From Euglena gracilis (Eukaryota; Euglenida; Euglenophyceae; Euglenales), in the NCBI GenBank assembly GCA_039621445.1, contig CP154954.1:29950395-30014394 (forward strand): a DNA stretch of 64,000 nt. Reading direction: 5' to 3'. Position 1 is the stretch's first letter. Each line of letters opens with the position of its first letter. The notes below the pieces were generated by a model. The model was not told the DNA's origin. It worked only from the letters and a program-made list of their open reading frames with translations, and ran no database searches. Position numbers and translations under genes: made by a program. Positions 1-33,339 of this stretch are shown piece by piece.

Positions 1-1354
1 CTGGCCACCATGGCCTTGCACTTCTTGGCCACCATGGCCGTGCACATGAAATTGAACAGGATTCTGGCCCATATGGCCTTGGTCTCCCCTCCATGGGGCT
101 GTTCTTGACCTTGGTCTCCAGCTCCAATGGAAATCTGGGGGGGCTGCTGTGCCCCCCCTGCTTCCCCTTGGGAGGGGTTGTTGTGTTAGAAAAATTGGGG
201 GGATTTGACAGACCTTTCCTCCCCCTTCCTGTGGGGAGATGCTTGTGGAATTGGCCTCCATGGCCACCACCTTGTCCTTGATTCCATCTCCTGGCAGCTG
301 GTTGGGCTTGTGGGACATGCCCCTGGAATCCTTTGGGTTTCTGTTGTCCCATCTGGCTTGATTTTGGGGCCCCAATGCCCAGATGTTTCTGCCCGTATTG
401 GGCTGGGGGTTCTTTCCTCGTTCTGGTCCTTCTGACCACTGTGGTCCACAGTCCGTGGCCGTCACTGGGTGGGGGTTTTTTCTGGGAATTTTTTGATGAA
501 GGGATCTGGGGGGAAGGGACGGCCACGGTTCGCCACGTTCTGTCCGCATCTCCAGTTTCTCCAGCTGCTGCGGCGACTGCTGCTCCAGGTAGTCCACGTC
601 GAGTGTTTGATGCCAATTTCTTCTCCACAGCATTGTTCATTGAAGTCAGATTTGAAATTGATAATTGGCTTGTCAATTGACACTCGTCAGGTTCGTGTCT
701 TTCTGGATATTCTTATTCTGTTGACTTCTCCTCTTGGTTCTCCTTCGTTCGAGACTCTGTTCCTTTCTTCTGGGTGTCGAAGGGCAAATTAAGAATCAGC
801 CAACTCCGGCGAAAAAAGGCACTAAGCGGGACCTCCTAACCCAACGCACCCAAACAATCCAAACAACACCGCCGGCGAGCAAGGCATGGCCTCACAAGGG
901 CAAAGTGCGGAGCCCGAGGTGTCTGGATGGCATTGATGGCAAAACATTATGCTTATTTTTTGTTTCAAAAGGTTTTCTTTGCACACGCAGCAGCACACCA
1001 CAACAAGGGTGCACCCATTTGGCCCACCAGTGGATGAGCCGAAGACAATTTCGCGAAAGCGTTTATCTTACAAACAATTGGGTGGAGGTTGCAAGGCGGA
1101 CCATTGCAGTCGAAAAGCGGGTGGCCATTTAAAATGTCAATCCAGGGTTTTTCATAAAAATGTGTTGGACCACATTATTGCTCACTGACCCCCCGGGGGG
1201 CAGGGCAGAACGGGAAGGCCTGGTGGGGGGGGGTCGACCCCCGACCCGGCCCGGGAGGTGGGGGGGGGGGGGGGGGGGGTCGACCCACCCACCACAGCAT
1301 TTTCACCGATTTCGGGAAAATGTGCTACTTTTTAGGGTGGGGAGGGGGTGAAAA
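1..1354. other. No recognised gene
   Basis: The sequence is mixed in composition with CCATGGCC words at the left, then T-rich sequence and a long G-run near 1260. Short open frames on both strands resemble nothing known. Confidence 0.6.
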
Positions 1355-1625
1355 AAACGAAGGTCAAAAAAAGTGGACAAAATTTTGGCACAATCAAATT
1401 TTACTGACATTTTTTCTCGTTGATATTTTTTGGACTTTCAATGGCATTTTTTGCTTCAAAAACCTCTCAAAATCAACATTTTGAGAAAATGTTGATTTTT
1501 TTGGAAGGTGTGAAAAAATGGGGTTTCGGGTGGTTTTTGCCCGGAAAAAATTTTTGGGTCCAAAAATTGGTGTTCCCGGAAATACGGGAAGGGGTGGTGG
1601 GGGGGGGGGTGGTCGACCCCCCCAC
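1355..1625. repeat. Dispersed repeat C, copy 1
   Basis: It starts AGGTCAAAAAAAGTGGAC and contains TCAATGGCATTTTTTGCTTC, CAAAACCTCTCAAAATCAA and GGAAGGTGTGAAAAAATGGG. It ends in a G-run with GGTCGAC. Related copies lie at 13668-13905 and 14524-14815. No gene is present. Confidence 0.8.
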
Positions 1626-4129
1626 CCACCACCCTGACTGTTCGGCCAATTCCCGTTCTGCCCTGCCCGGGGGGGGAAGGGGGTCACTTTCCACCATCCA
1701 CTTCCTGCATTCTCCCCCCCCCACTTCCTGGCTACTCGGGACAAAATGCATCAATATCAATCAATTTTTGGGACCAAAAGCCCCAAAAAATTCCAGCACC
1801 TTTGGCGCAAGAAGGGGCAGAGTTTGGGAGAGTGGGTGGGGCATGGGGGGTCTGCCACCAAAACAAAACCACAAAAAAAACCAGCCACCCTCCCCCCCCC
1901 CCGCTTACTTGGGCTGCGGGAATTGCCAACAAAAAGTTTGACTAGACGGACCGGACTTAGATGTCGAAATTGGTAGCAAAAATTCTGCCGAATTTTTGGG
2001 TCACAAGGTTGACTGAAAAAATTTTGAGGGTTTTAACAGGGGGTGGGGCCGTTTTTGGCTGTTTTGGTCATTTTTGGCCATTCTGGCATTTTTGGCCACT
2101 TTGCCATGATTTTGGGGCATTTTCGGCAATTTTGGTCACTTTTGGCCACCTTTGGTCATCTTTGACCAAAAAATTGAGCACTAATCAGCTGTTTGTCAAA
2201 CTCTTGGACATTTCCATCGATTTGGTCATTTTGGGCAATCTGTGGCCGTTTTTGGGGGCTGTTGCCATTTGTAAACAGAATTTTTGGCACTTTCAGCCAT
2301 TTTATGGTGTTCATCACAACAACTTACAAAGAAAAGGCTTCTCTGAAAAAATCAAATGCCAAATATCACAGAATTCTTCCCACTTGTTGAACAGCATCAT
2401 ATCCAAAGAGTTGGCCATCCCTTTGGCCTAAGGGCGGTCCTCAATGGGTGGTCCTTGAGGGAAAAAAAAAACTTCCCATCCCTTATGGACTGCCCTGCCT
2501 TTGCTCCAAAAATGTCATTTCAGGCACATTGCACCTCCTCTCACTTCAGAGGCAAGAAAAACTTGCAATGAGGCAGGACAAACATGTGCAATATGTGGGA
2601 ATGCATCGTCTTTGTGACGAACATAGGCACTTTTTCCCTGGCCCAAACCCACCCACTTTTTTCAAAACCCCAGGTGCCCACGACCCCCCCGGGGAGTCAA
2701 CCACCCTCCCACCAACCCAAAATCCAGCCAAAATCGGCCGAAAATGGTGAGGAAAATTTTGGGCCCGGCCTCAGCTTGAACCCACACAACAACCCTCGAA
2801 ACCCCCCCCTCGGGGTGCCTTGGGAGGTCACACAAGGTCACAAGTGACACAAGGTCACATAAGTCTCAAGGTCACACAAGTGACCCCCCCCAAGTGAATC
2901 TATGGTTACAAACACAACTGCGGGCTCCCGGTTTTTGACGCATTTGTTTCATACATGTTCTGAGTGTTGACTCGGGCAAGCAAACTAAACTACTGTGGTA
3001 AATACAAAATGGCAGAGTGCTTGAACATCCCTCACCCTCCAAAAAGAGAAAATTATGCTTTCACGGCACATATTCTTTTTTCTGTTTGGATTTGATCCCA
3101 GAACAGCAAAATAAACTATTTTTGGTTGTGAGGAAATGGGCTATTGTGGATGAGGCTGAAAGATCAAAATCAGATTAACCTCAGATGGTGAGGCAGATTG
3201 TGGTTTTAAATCATCTGGTGTGATTCTATGTGATTTGGTATGATTTCACTTTGAATGAAGTTGTTGTTTGTTATTTGTTGTTTGCAAAAATTCTAAGCGG
3301 CACATTTCACATGGCAATTTTTTTCCGTGGCACATTTTGCGAACAACCCTGGTCAATCTCCCAACGTTAATTTCGAGGAAAACGAAACATTGAAAAAGAC
3401 TGGCACTTGCAATGGGTGCCAGCATGACCCAAAGGGATCAGATGTGGATGAACATGAATGTGCCTCAGCACCTGAATGGTAATGAGGTGGCAAAAACCAC
3501 CATCAGGCATGGCAACAGAGATGTGCGAAGACAACGTGCTACCCTACCCACCCCACAAGAAAAATGCCTGTATACACAAATGTCAACGTCTGGCGAATTT
3601 TCGCCCAGCCGTTTCCAAAAAAAATAATTCCGAGATTGTCAGGGAAACCAAATTGGCGGGTGAAGAGGAGGCCAACTTCTGGGGGGGGGGGGGGGGCGAA
3701 CTGGCTGGTTGCGTCATCACTGAATGAACCTGGAGCAAAATCTCTGTTTTCGCTGGGCAATGCTTGCAATCACTTGATGCTCAATGGAGTGGTGTGTCTA
3801 CCCTCTACCTGGCATGCTGGAGAATACGATGGGCATCAACCCGCTCCACGGCATTGGTGTTGGAGTGGCCGGCCTCCGTGGCACCCTTGCCATCCGCCTT
3901 CTTGTCCTCGTTACGGAGGACGTTGAGGGACCGCTCCTTGATGACCACCATGGATCCTTTGACGCATGCAGGGGGTGGTGGCCTGAAGCTGAAAATGTAG
4001 AAGAACTGTTTGTTGAAAGAATTCTCTTGAAGAACCCCGGGGTTGTTGAGCTCCGGGGCCAGAATTTTTTGGGCTGGCTAGCAGGCTGAATTCGACCAAC
4101 CTTGGGGGGAGGAATTTGACCAACTTTGG
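1626..4129. other. No recognised gene; TTTTGGCCATTTTTGGC-type repeats
   Basis: 2040-2280 is a loose repeat of TTTTGGTCATTTTTGGCCA words. 2780-2890 has CACAAGGTCACA repeats. 2900-3400 is unremarkable AT-rich sequence. No supported gene. Confidence 0.6.
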
Positions 4130-4500
4130 GGGGGGGAGGCTGGTCTCGGAGTGCCCTAAAGTACCTGGGCAGGCAGGCACTACCCCCTCTCGGGGATGGG
4201 GGGTCCTAAAAGCGCCTAAAAATGGGCTTTTCCGAGCTTTCTTCGCTTTATTCACCGGAATTGGCCAAATGCCCAGGCACTTTTGGCCATGTGCCCTGCC
4301 ACCCCCCCCCCCCGCGGGTCGGATCTGGGTGCAGTGCCGCACCCCCCCCCCAGGGTGGGGTGGGCACCGCCTTAAAATTCAGCCTGCGGGCTAGCCTGGG
4401 AGGGACCAGTAAGTTCGATAAAAGGCACCCCCCCTGCATAATGGCACAGTCAGGGTGACTGATTTTCGGCCAGGTGCTTTGCGCCGGGCCAAAAAAAATT
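4130..4500. repeat. Dispersed repeat D (GCCCAGGCACTT...GGTCGGATCTGGGTGC)
   Basis: It contains GCCCAGGCACTTTTGGCCAT, a C-run, GCGGGTCGGATCTGGGTGCA and CTTAAAATTC. The same blocks recur at 10790-11045. Shorter pieces occur near 8390-8520 and 16380-16710. All are non-coding and G/C-run rich. Confidence 0.7.
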
Positions 4501-4739
4501 ACACCCCAAAACCGGCCAAAGATGCCATCTTGGGCACTTTTGGGGACAATGCCAAAAAAAAATCCCCAAAAATATTAGTGCAAAGCGCGGGAAGGGGAAA
4601 AAAAAACAAACCATTTTGGGGGTCCCGGGTACCCCCCCCAGGGTCTGTCCAAACCCCCTCAGCAGGTGGGGGGGGGGGTCCAGAAGGGGGTGGGGGAATC
4701 CCCCCCAACCCGTACGCACACCCTCCATACGAACCCTGG

Positions 4740-4985
4740 ACCCCGGCCAAGGAAATGCAAATTGAGAACCTGCCCAAAAAGGACGCAACGCTGTTTCAAA
4801 AAATGACCAGAAGTCTACTGCAAACTTTTCGTAGCAGTGGGAACATCGGACGATATACGTCTGGGGGAATCGAAGGTCAATATCGACCACTTCGAAGTGA
4901 TAGGCATATTGCCAGTGGTAAAAGACTTGCAGACTGCTGCAGAACATGTTTTCCGCCAATTTGGCGATATTTTCAGGTAGTGGGT
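4740..4985 (-). CDS. Possible exon of unknown gene
   Basis: The minus strand reads ENIAKLAENMFCSSLQVFYH followed by WQYAYHFEVVDIDLRFPQTY and IVRCSHCYEKFAVDF, with balanced composition and a C-x2-C pair. It lies just downstream of the MAP kinase terminal exon on the same strand. The plus strand is also open. No family is recognised and splice borders cannot be fixed. Confidence 0.25.
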
Positions 4986-5105
4986 AAAATTCCCACTCCA
5001 GGCCTTTTGGAGGCAGTCAAAACTTGGATCATTATCCTGTAAATTTTCAGTGCTTTGCGCCGAAAGTTTTCTGACTGGACCCAGCACCAGCACCTGGGGG
5101 GGCCG

Positions 5106-27066
<21,961 letters not shown>

Positions 27067-28084
27067 CTGTAGATCGATCCTGAGAAAGAAATGGAGAGAG
27101 AAAAAGGTACCAAAAAGTGTCCAAAGGGGTTTGTAGACATGTGGTAATCATATTTGAGTTTTGGGGGGTCTTCCGGAAATTGGGTTTTTGAACAACAATT
27201 TCCTTTTGGCCAATTTTGGGCAATATGCAACCTGAACTGTGGGTTTTGACAAATTAATATGTCAAATTTTGGAATACACGATCGCTGAAAATAAGAGCTA
27301 TGTGCATTATGGCCGAATTCCATCTGCTGAAAGCTTTCGATTGATGGGCATCAGGGATTGATGGGTATTTGGGGCGAAATTGGCCGTGATTCCCATCTGG
27401 GACACAGCTGAAAAGGTTTTCTAGGGGGATCCGGGTTCACGCCCGAACTGCCGGTTCGGGCTGACACCCGAACTGGCGTCCCAGGCACCAGGTTCACGCC
27501 CAAACCGGCGTTTGGGACACAGTTCTCGATATGGAAACCGTGTATCAGGGGCTCTGGCTTCACGCCTGAACCGGAAAAGAAAAGCATGGTCAAAAAAAAA
27601 AAGAACCGTGTTTTCTTTTTCCAAAAAAAACCCAACAAACGCCATTGAAGGTACACGGCAAAAAAAATCTCTTTAATTTCAGCCCAAGTCCCCAAAACCC
27701 AGGCACAGCTCCTTGTACCCAAAAAAATTTGCAAAAGATGCTTTATCCAGGACAGTCTTCACCAAGTTTGGGCACCACGGGCCAGTATTTTGTACTTGGA
27801 GCCGGTGTTTTCGGCACTCAGGGCCGACATTTTCGGGTTTAGCTGTAAACATAGAAAAGCAAAAAAAAAGTGAGCTGACGTCTTGGGTGAGGAGTGCCAA
27901 TTTATGGGATTTGGGGTTTTGAGGTTGCCAGGATTATGATAATTGGCTGAAAATTGAAAACTGAAAATTGGGTTCGGGAGGGAACTTGATCAGTGAGCCC
28001 TGTAACAAAAAAGCAACATCAAATGCCACTTGGAAACTGGAAAAAACCACCTGTTCCCCACCACTTCACGATGGGACCTCTGAG
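27067..28084. other. Region upstream of the MAP kinase; no gene seen
   Basis: It holds a GCCGGTTCGGG foldback (27425-27565) and CTTGGGGCC words (27680-27845). The promoter presumably lies in the first few hundred bases above 27066, but no defined element was recognised. Confidence 0.5.
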
Positions 28085-28360
28085 CCCAAAGGGAACAGGG
28101 GGGGGGATCGGTCCCCCCCCCCCCCGAGCCGTTCCCAACCCGAACCTCGGACACTCATTCAATCATTTTGGCAAGTTTTTTTGGTTTTTGGGATGTTCGC
28201 AAAAAATGGATAATTTCAAGCACATTTGCCAAAAGGTGATTTTTAAACGTCCCCCAAAACGACGATTTTTGAACACTTTTTGGGGTTTTCTTTTAAAAAA
28301 GTGCTCTGACAGTGAGCTACTCCCGTCCCGCCTGGGGGAATCGCTCGGGGGGGGGGGGCA
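28085..28360. repeat. GAGCTATTCCC foldback family, diverged copy
   Basis: C-run then GAGCCGTTCCCAACCCGAAC, GGATGTTCGCAAAAAATGGA, CACATTTGCCAAAAGGTGAT and TCTGACAGTGAGCTACTCCC correspond in order to the copies at 36290, 39108 and 44983. Confidence 0.75.
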
Positions 28361-28384
28361 ATGGTGCAGTGTTGGAAGGGGGTC

Positions 28385-28560
28385 TGTTTTTATTCGGCAT
28401 GGTTCGGCACGGCTCGACACGTGTGTCGAGCGTGTCGTGCACGTGCAAGCGCGTGGCCCATGTCGGCATGCTATTTGTCGTTTGGAAGGGCTACCCCAGC
28501 AATTGCACCCACCTGTCACTGGATGGTTTCACTTCTTGGTCTGTCATCCAGCGGAATGTG
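28385..28560. repeat. Inverted flanking repeat of RT-A, left
   Basis: It contains CATGGTTCGGCACGG, GCCCATGTCGGCATGCT, TTGCACCCACCTGTCACT and GGTTTCACTTC, in the order of the reverse complement of 32405-32575. Confidence 0.75.
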
Positions 28561-28613
28561 ATCGCGAGCAGAGACGGTCCTAATTCCTGAAGGGTTCATC
28601 CTATTGAATTTAG

Positions 28614-28668
28614 CGAACCCTGTCCTTTGTCCTTTGTCCTTTGTCCTTTGTCCTTTGTTCTTGTCCTT
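28614..28668 (+). repeat. TGTCCTT heptamer array at the left edge of RT-A
   Basis: About seven units of TGTCCTT abut the point where RT-A becomes recognisable (AAAGPDGLRPQHL). Short tandem arrays at truncation points are common where retrotransposons insert or break. Confidence 0.9.
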
Positions 28669-29745
28669 TTCCAAAGGCTGCAGCCGGGCCTGACGGTCTG
28701 CGACCACAACATCTACAAGACGTGGTGCGACTGGATTCGGGGGCTGCATCCCAGGTGCTTTCTGCTTTGAACACATTCACAAAGGCGGCGCTGGAGGGGT
28801 CATTGCCAATGCCATCAATGCAGTTCATCTCCTCGGCATGCCTGATTCCATTGCGGAAGGACGGGCCGGTAGGTGACGTGAATGTGGACCCATTGCAGTG
28901 GGAAACACAATCCGTCGGTTTGTTGGCAAGTTTGCGATGAATTCGACCTGTGTGAAGCAACGTGCAGCAGAATTACACCCCAAGCAGTGCGGCGTTGCAA
29001 CGAAAGGGGCATGCGAGACGATTGCACAGGATTGCAGGCACCGGTGGAAGCAGGTGGCAATGCTTTGGCAATCCTGCAAGTGGATCTGCAGAACACATTC
29101 AATGCCATTGATCGGCAAGCGCTCCTGAGTGCAGTACGCAAGCGGGCCCCAGAGCTGGAAGCGTGGGCCCGATTGTCGTATTCTTCTCACTCTGCATTGT
29201 ACCTCCAAGGCCACAAAATGTCCAGTGAACAAGGGGTGCAACAACGAGATCCTTTGGGTCCCCTCTTCTTCGCCCTGACTTGGCAAGATGTGGTGATGGC
29301 GCTCCCGAGTGACTTGACAATGAATGTGTGGTACCTGGATGATGGGCATCTTGTTGGGACACCGGAGGCGCTGGCTTCAGCCTTGGCAATCATCCAGGCG
29401 AGCAGCATCAATGTGGGTGTCCGGCTCAACCTTCAGAAGTGTCGCCTCTGGGGCCCAGCCCAGTTGGACCAAACATTGGTGGCCCATCAACTCCTCGGCT
29501 CCATTCCCCGTGTCCCATGGGAGCCCGGGCAAGGCTTGAGAGTCCTCGGCTTTCCGGTGGAGTACCCAACCACGACAACGTTTCGCCGGAAGGAGATGCA
29601 AGAAGTGGTGGACAAACTTGAAGAATCGTGCCACGTCTTGAGTAACCTGGGCGACCCACAGTGCCAGCACATTTTGCTCCGGTACTGTCTGGGTCCTTGC
29701 AAGGTCATGCATTTCCTTCGCGCTTTGCGGTCAGACGCCTTGCAG

Positions 29746-31010
29746 CCTGCAAGGCGTCTGACCGCAAGGCGCGAAGGAAATGCAGCGAAATGCAGCGAAT
29801 TTTTCAAGGTTGAATTATTCGAGTTTTTCGTGAGCAAAATTTCCAAAAAATCCGCAGGGTGAAGCACTGCAACAGGGATGTGTTTTTTTCGCCACCGGCC
29901 AAAGTCGCCGGCGGCATTTTCGAGGTACTCGAAGAAAGAAAAACACCATCGAGAGGTAATTCAGATGAATTTTGCCTTCCGTCTGCGGAAAATCCCGTCG
30001 GTGACAAAAAAAAAAGATTTTTTGTTGCCGGCCCCCCGGCTGTTGCAGAAGTCCACCTTTACTCGGCAGAAACCCTCCCGATTAAATGAACAAAAAACCA
30101 ACCCCGTCCCCCAGACAACCCCACCCCGTAACGGGGGGGGGGACTTAAAGCCGAAAAAATTGGTGCCAAACCGGAAAACAGCCAGAAAAAATTGGCAGGT
30201 TTTGTTTGCAAGATGATGGAAAAAGGGTGATTTTGAAAATTTTGAGGCAGGATTTTCAAAAAGGGCCGGGAAAATTTGGCCCGTACGCCAACATTCTCTA
30301 TCTGGCCCAAAACTGGCCAGCAGGTGGCCCAAAACTGGCCAGCATGTGGCCCAAAACTGGCCAGTCTGCCCAAAAGTGGCCAGCACGTGTGGCCCAAAAC
30401 TGGCCACCAATCTGGCCCAAAACCGGCCAGCATGTGGCCCAAAACTGGCCAGCACTTCTGCCCAAAACTGTGGCCCAAAACTGGCCACCAATCTGGCCCG
30501 AAATTGGCCAGCATGTGGCCCAAAACTGGCCAGCACTTCTGCCCAAAACTGGCCAGCACATATGGCCGAAAACTGGCCACCAAATCTGGCCCAAAACTGG
30601 CCAGTTCTTTGCCATTGAAAAGCAAACAGGAAGAGCAACAGGAACCAGAAAACACACACATTGTTGGCCGTAATGCAAACTGAGCAGTTTAGCAGGGACA
30701 TGCTCAGGTCCAGATTACCAACCTCCTTCCAATAAGTTCATTTCAAGCGTGATAGACTTGAGTTATTTCTTGTCGTGAGATCTGCAACAGAGAAAAATGT
30801 ACATTCACTGAAAGAATTGGCAAATTCACCATATGCTCCTGCATCCCGCTGGCATCTTGGAGTTGTCTGCACAGTTCACAAAAGCAATCTCTGATGAATT
30901 AGGAATACCCAAATTCGCGTTCCGCGATTTTTGAAATTCGAATTTTTCGAATTTTTCAATTGAAATGAAAAATTCCCAAAATTTCGAAATTTGCCGAACC
31001 TTGCTTGCAG
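29746..31010. mobile_element. Intron-like insertion in RT-A
   Basis: These 1265 nt separate ...SDALQ from GPLQAAD in frame. CTTGCAG stands at the end of the left coding part (29739-29745) and at the end of the insert (31004-31010). The insert starts CCTGCAAGG and ends in the complement, CCTTGCTTGCAG. Its first 35 nt or so are an inverted copy of the adjacent coding sequence, forming a near-perfect hairpin (29708-29785). The interior holds a GGCCCAAAACTGGCCAGCA tandem array and no recognised gene. Confidence 0.75.
30299..30615. repeat. Tandem array of TGGCCCAAAACTGGCCAGCA-type units
   Basis: About twelve imperfect units of 20-30 nt contain the palindromic word TGGCC on both sides of CAAAAC. 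Both strands read open through it only because the unit lacks stops; the resulting peptides (PKLASMWPK-like) are not taken as genes. Confidence 0.85.
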
Positions 31011-31234
31011 GGCCCTCTTCAAGCAGCAGATCGGGTCATCCGCAGAGCATGGGACGACACCATCGGCCAGCCATCGACAAGTGAATCCCAGTGGCCCAAT
31101 GCAGCTTGCCACTCCGCATGGCAGGGCTGGGAATCAAGGTCCCCACCGTCCTCCAAGCACCAGCACGGATGGCAGGCATTTTGTGTGCACATTTTGTTTT
31201 TTTTGCCTCCCTTCGTCAATGATGGAAATTTACC

Positions 31235-31395
31235 CCCCCCCCCCTTATTGTCCCACCGACCTCCCCCCGGGAGGCCCGACCGGACAATATGGGGGGGGGG
31301 GACAATATGGGGGTACCAAAGGAATTTCATTGGCTGAGCCAAAAAAACCCCCCGTCGGCCGGGGCCGGGGACAACATGGGGGGGGGACAATAGGG
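31235..31395. repeat. CATATTGTCCCCCC module, inverted copy within RT-A
   Basis: It is the reverse complement of 23265-23435 over nearly its whole length, including GGAATTTCATTGGCTGAGCC. It marks the left side of the damaged RT-A segment. Confidence 0.85.
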
Positions 31396-31494
31396 GGAGT
31401 GGTAGGTTGGATTTGTGTTTTTTTTTAAAAAAACATGTTTTTTTGTTTTTTTTAAAAAACCCAAAAAAACGTCAACCCTGACCCTGCATGTCCA

Positions 31495-31590
31495 TGGGTC
31501 CATGGGTAACCCCCCCCCCCCCTAATTGTCGCCCCCCCCAAGGGGGGGGACTATTAGGGGGGGGTGACAAATAGGGGGGGGTCACGTTAA
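31495..31590. repeat. CTAATTGTC foldback module within RT-A
   Basis: It shares GGTCCATGGGTAACCCCCC, CTAATTGTCGCCCCCC and GACTATTAGGGGG with 59220-59325. It forms part of the block that replaced RT-A coding sequence. Confidence 0.8.
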
Positions 31591-32404
31591 ACAACATCCG
31601 GAAGGTGTTCCCCCGGCGCCCCCCCCCACGTCCCCCCCCCGCGTCCCCCCCCCCCTGGATCCCTTCGGGGACCATTTGCTATGCTGCAAAAAAAACAAAC
31701 TCGTCTTGCGCCACAATGCAGTACGAGATGCGCTAGCAATGGTCCTCCGGGAGAATGGTGTCCACACAAGGACAGAGGTGGCCGTCGGTATCTGGCACTT
31801 GATGGAGTGGATCCTGCGGGGCCCTTGGCGGTGGACCTTGTCGTCTTTCACCCGCTCCAAAAAGGGTTGTTCTGGGAAGAAGACCTAGCAGTGAAGAACA
31901 TGGCTAGGCAGAACACAAGAAGATCACCAAAAACCAGCCAATATGCGAGTCAGCCGGATGGCTGTTCAGTCCACTGTCATTCTACCCATGTTCAGGTCTG
32001 GGCCCCCTGGGCTCAGGGCTACTTGGCCGGCTGGTGAAGCAAGCACTGGGCGACAAGCAAGGCCGGGCAAGGCAACACTTGGCCCAAGACATTTGGCACC
32101 GTATATCCTCGGCATTGATGGCGTTTGTGGCTGAGCAACTCTCTGCTGTGTTGGCAGCACGAGGGCACGAGGAGCTCCCGCTAACATTAGTGCCGCGGGA
32201 TGCACCACCGCCCAGGACAGCACCAGGCCCACAACGAGGAACCTCGGTGGCGGCGGTGGATATGCAAGGATGGCAAAGAGCATCCATGACCGAAGATGGA
32301 ATGAGTGTGGGCCCCATCCGCATCCAATGCGCACGGCCGAGGTGAGAAACCTCGCAGATGGTAGCACCCCCCCCCAAAAAAAGAAAGGGCCCACGCCCCT
32401 CAGG

Positions 32405-32575
32405 GTCAAGCCAACGGAAATCGAAGTGAAACCGCCCAAGTGACAGGCGGGTGCAACGGCACGCGGTGACCGTCCCGACGGCAAAAGAACAGCACGCCGA
32501 CACGGGCGACGCGCGAGCACGGGAGCCGCGCGGGACGCGCGCCGTGCCGTGCCGTGCCGTGCTGTGCCGTGCCTA
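32405..32575. repeat. Inverted flanking repeat of RT-A, right
   Basis: In reverse complement it reads GGCACGGCACGG, GCCCGTGTCGGCGTGCT, TTGCACCCGCCTGTCACT and GGTTTCACTTC. Together with 28385-28560 it brackets RT-A. Confidence 0.75.
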
Positions 32576-32629
32576 AAAAAAAAATCACCTGCATTGATGT
32601 CACCATCCGCCATACACAGATACCATGCC

Positions 32630-32825
32630 CCCCCCCATATTGTACCCCCCCCATAATGTACCCCCCCCACGGGGTACCCCCCCACCATGGAGCACATGAC
32701 ACCCTTGTGGCCGCCTACCCCCATATTTCCTGTACCCCCCCCCATAATGCACCTCCCCCCCAGAAAATGGCTCCCAGGGGGGGGGGTACAATATGGGGGG
32801 GCACATCGTGTATAGAACATGGGGG
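32630..32825. repeat. CATAATGTACCCCCC foldback module
   Basis: CCATATTGTACCCCCC, CATAATGTACCCCCC and CATAATGCACC words face GGGGTACAATATGGGGGG near 32790. Non-coding. Confidence 0.85.
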
Positions 32826-33049
32826 CGGGCACATCGGTGTAGAAGAAAAGTGTAGATGTTTTGTAGAAACAATTTTTTCTCGGGGGGGGCGAGATCCTGG
32901 GCCCGAAGCGAAGTTAGCGCCGGCCATAAACAGAAAAATTCCAAAAATAGCACTTTTTCAAAAATTTTCAGTATATCCCACTCCCCCCTGGGGGGATCCC
33001 CCCCGGGTGGGGGGGGGGGGGCTCGGCCGGACTTAAAAAAAACCTATTA

Positions 33050-33245
33050 ACCCCCCCCAAATAATACCCCCCCCAAATGGTAAATTTCAGAAGAAAGTGC
33101 AAAAAATGACCCCAAAGGGGGTTTTGGGTGCTATTTTGGGTTTTACGGGACTTCGACAAATTTCGAAATTTTGGAAAAATAATGCCTCCCCTCGGGCCGG
33201 GACTTCGGGCAAAAAAATAATACCCCGGGGGGGTATTATTTACCA
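33050..33245. repeat. AAATAATACCCCCC foldback module
   Basis: Inverted words AAATAATACCCCCC and GGGGGGTATTATTT enclose CAGAAGAAAGTGCAAAAAAT and GGGTGCTATTTTGGGTTTTA. The same core and word recur at 38275-38700. Confidence 0.85.
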
Positions 33246-33339
33246 ACGTTGTGGGTGTGTGTGTGTTGTTTTCTTTCTTTTTTTTGCTGCCCGGGCGGCG
33301 AGACGGTTGCGCTTTTTTGAAAGCAGGCATTGAACGCGA

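Larger units (their letters stand above)
28640..32200 (+). pseudogene. RT-A: non-LTR retrotransposon, interrupted and frameshifted
   Basis: Segment 1 (28640-29745) encodes AAAGPDGLRPQHL, then after a frame change VGKF...GGNALAILQVDLQNTFNAI with the first catalytic Asp, QGVQQRDPLGPLFF, and WYLDDG with the catalytic pair. Segment 2 (31011-31190) continues the thumb as GPLQAADRVIRRAWDD and, in another frame, LPLRMAGLGIKVP. Segment 3 (31654-32200) resumes at DPFGDHLLCCKKNK, part of the CCHC knuckle, then GPLAVDLVVFHPLQ and a C-terminal helical part. Alignment to RT-B shows that 29746-31010 is a pure insertion. Between 31190 and 31653 about 185 codons have been replaced by a poly-G/C foldback. The 5' part is missing. 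Confidence 0.85.

Noticed and set aside
30206-30683. Trp/Pro/Ala/Lys repeat proteins over the TGGCC array
   Set aside because: The peptide repeat follows a simple tandem DNA repeat and both strands are open.
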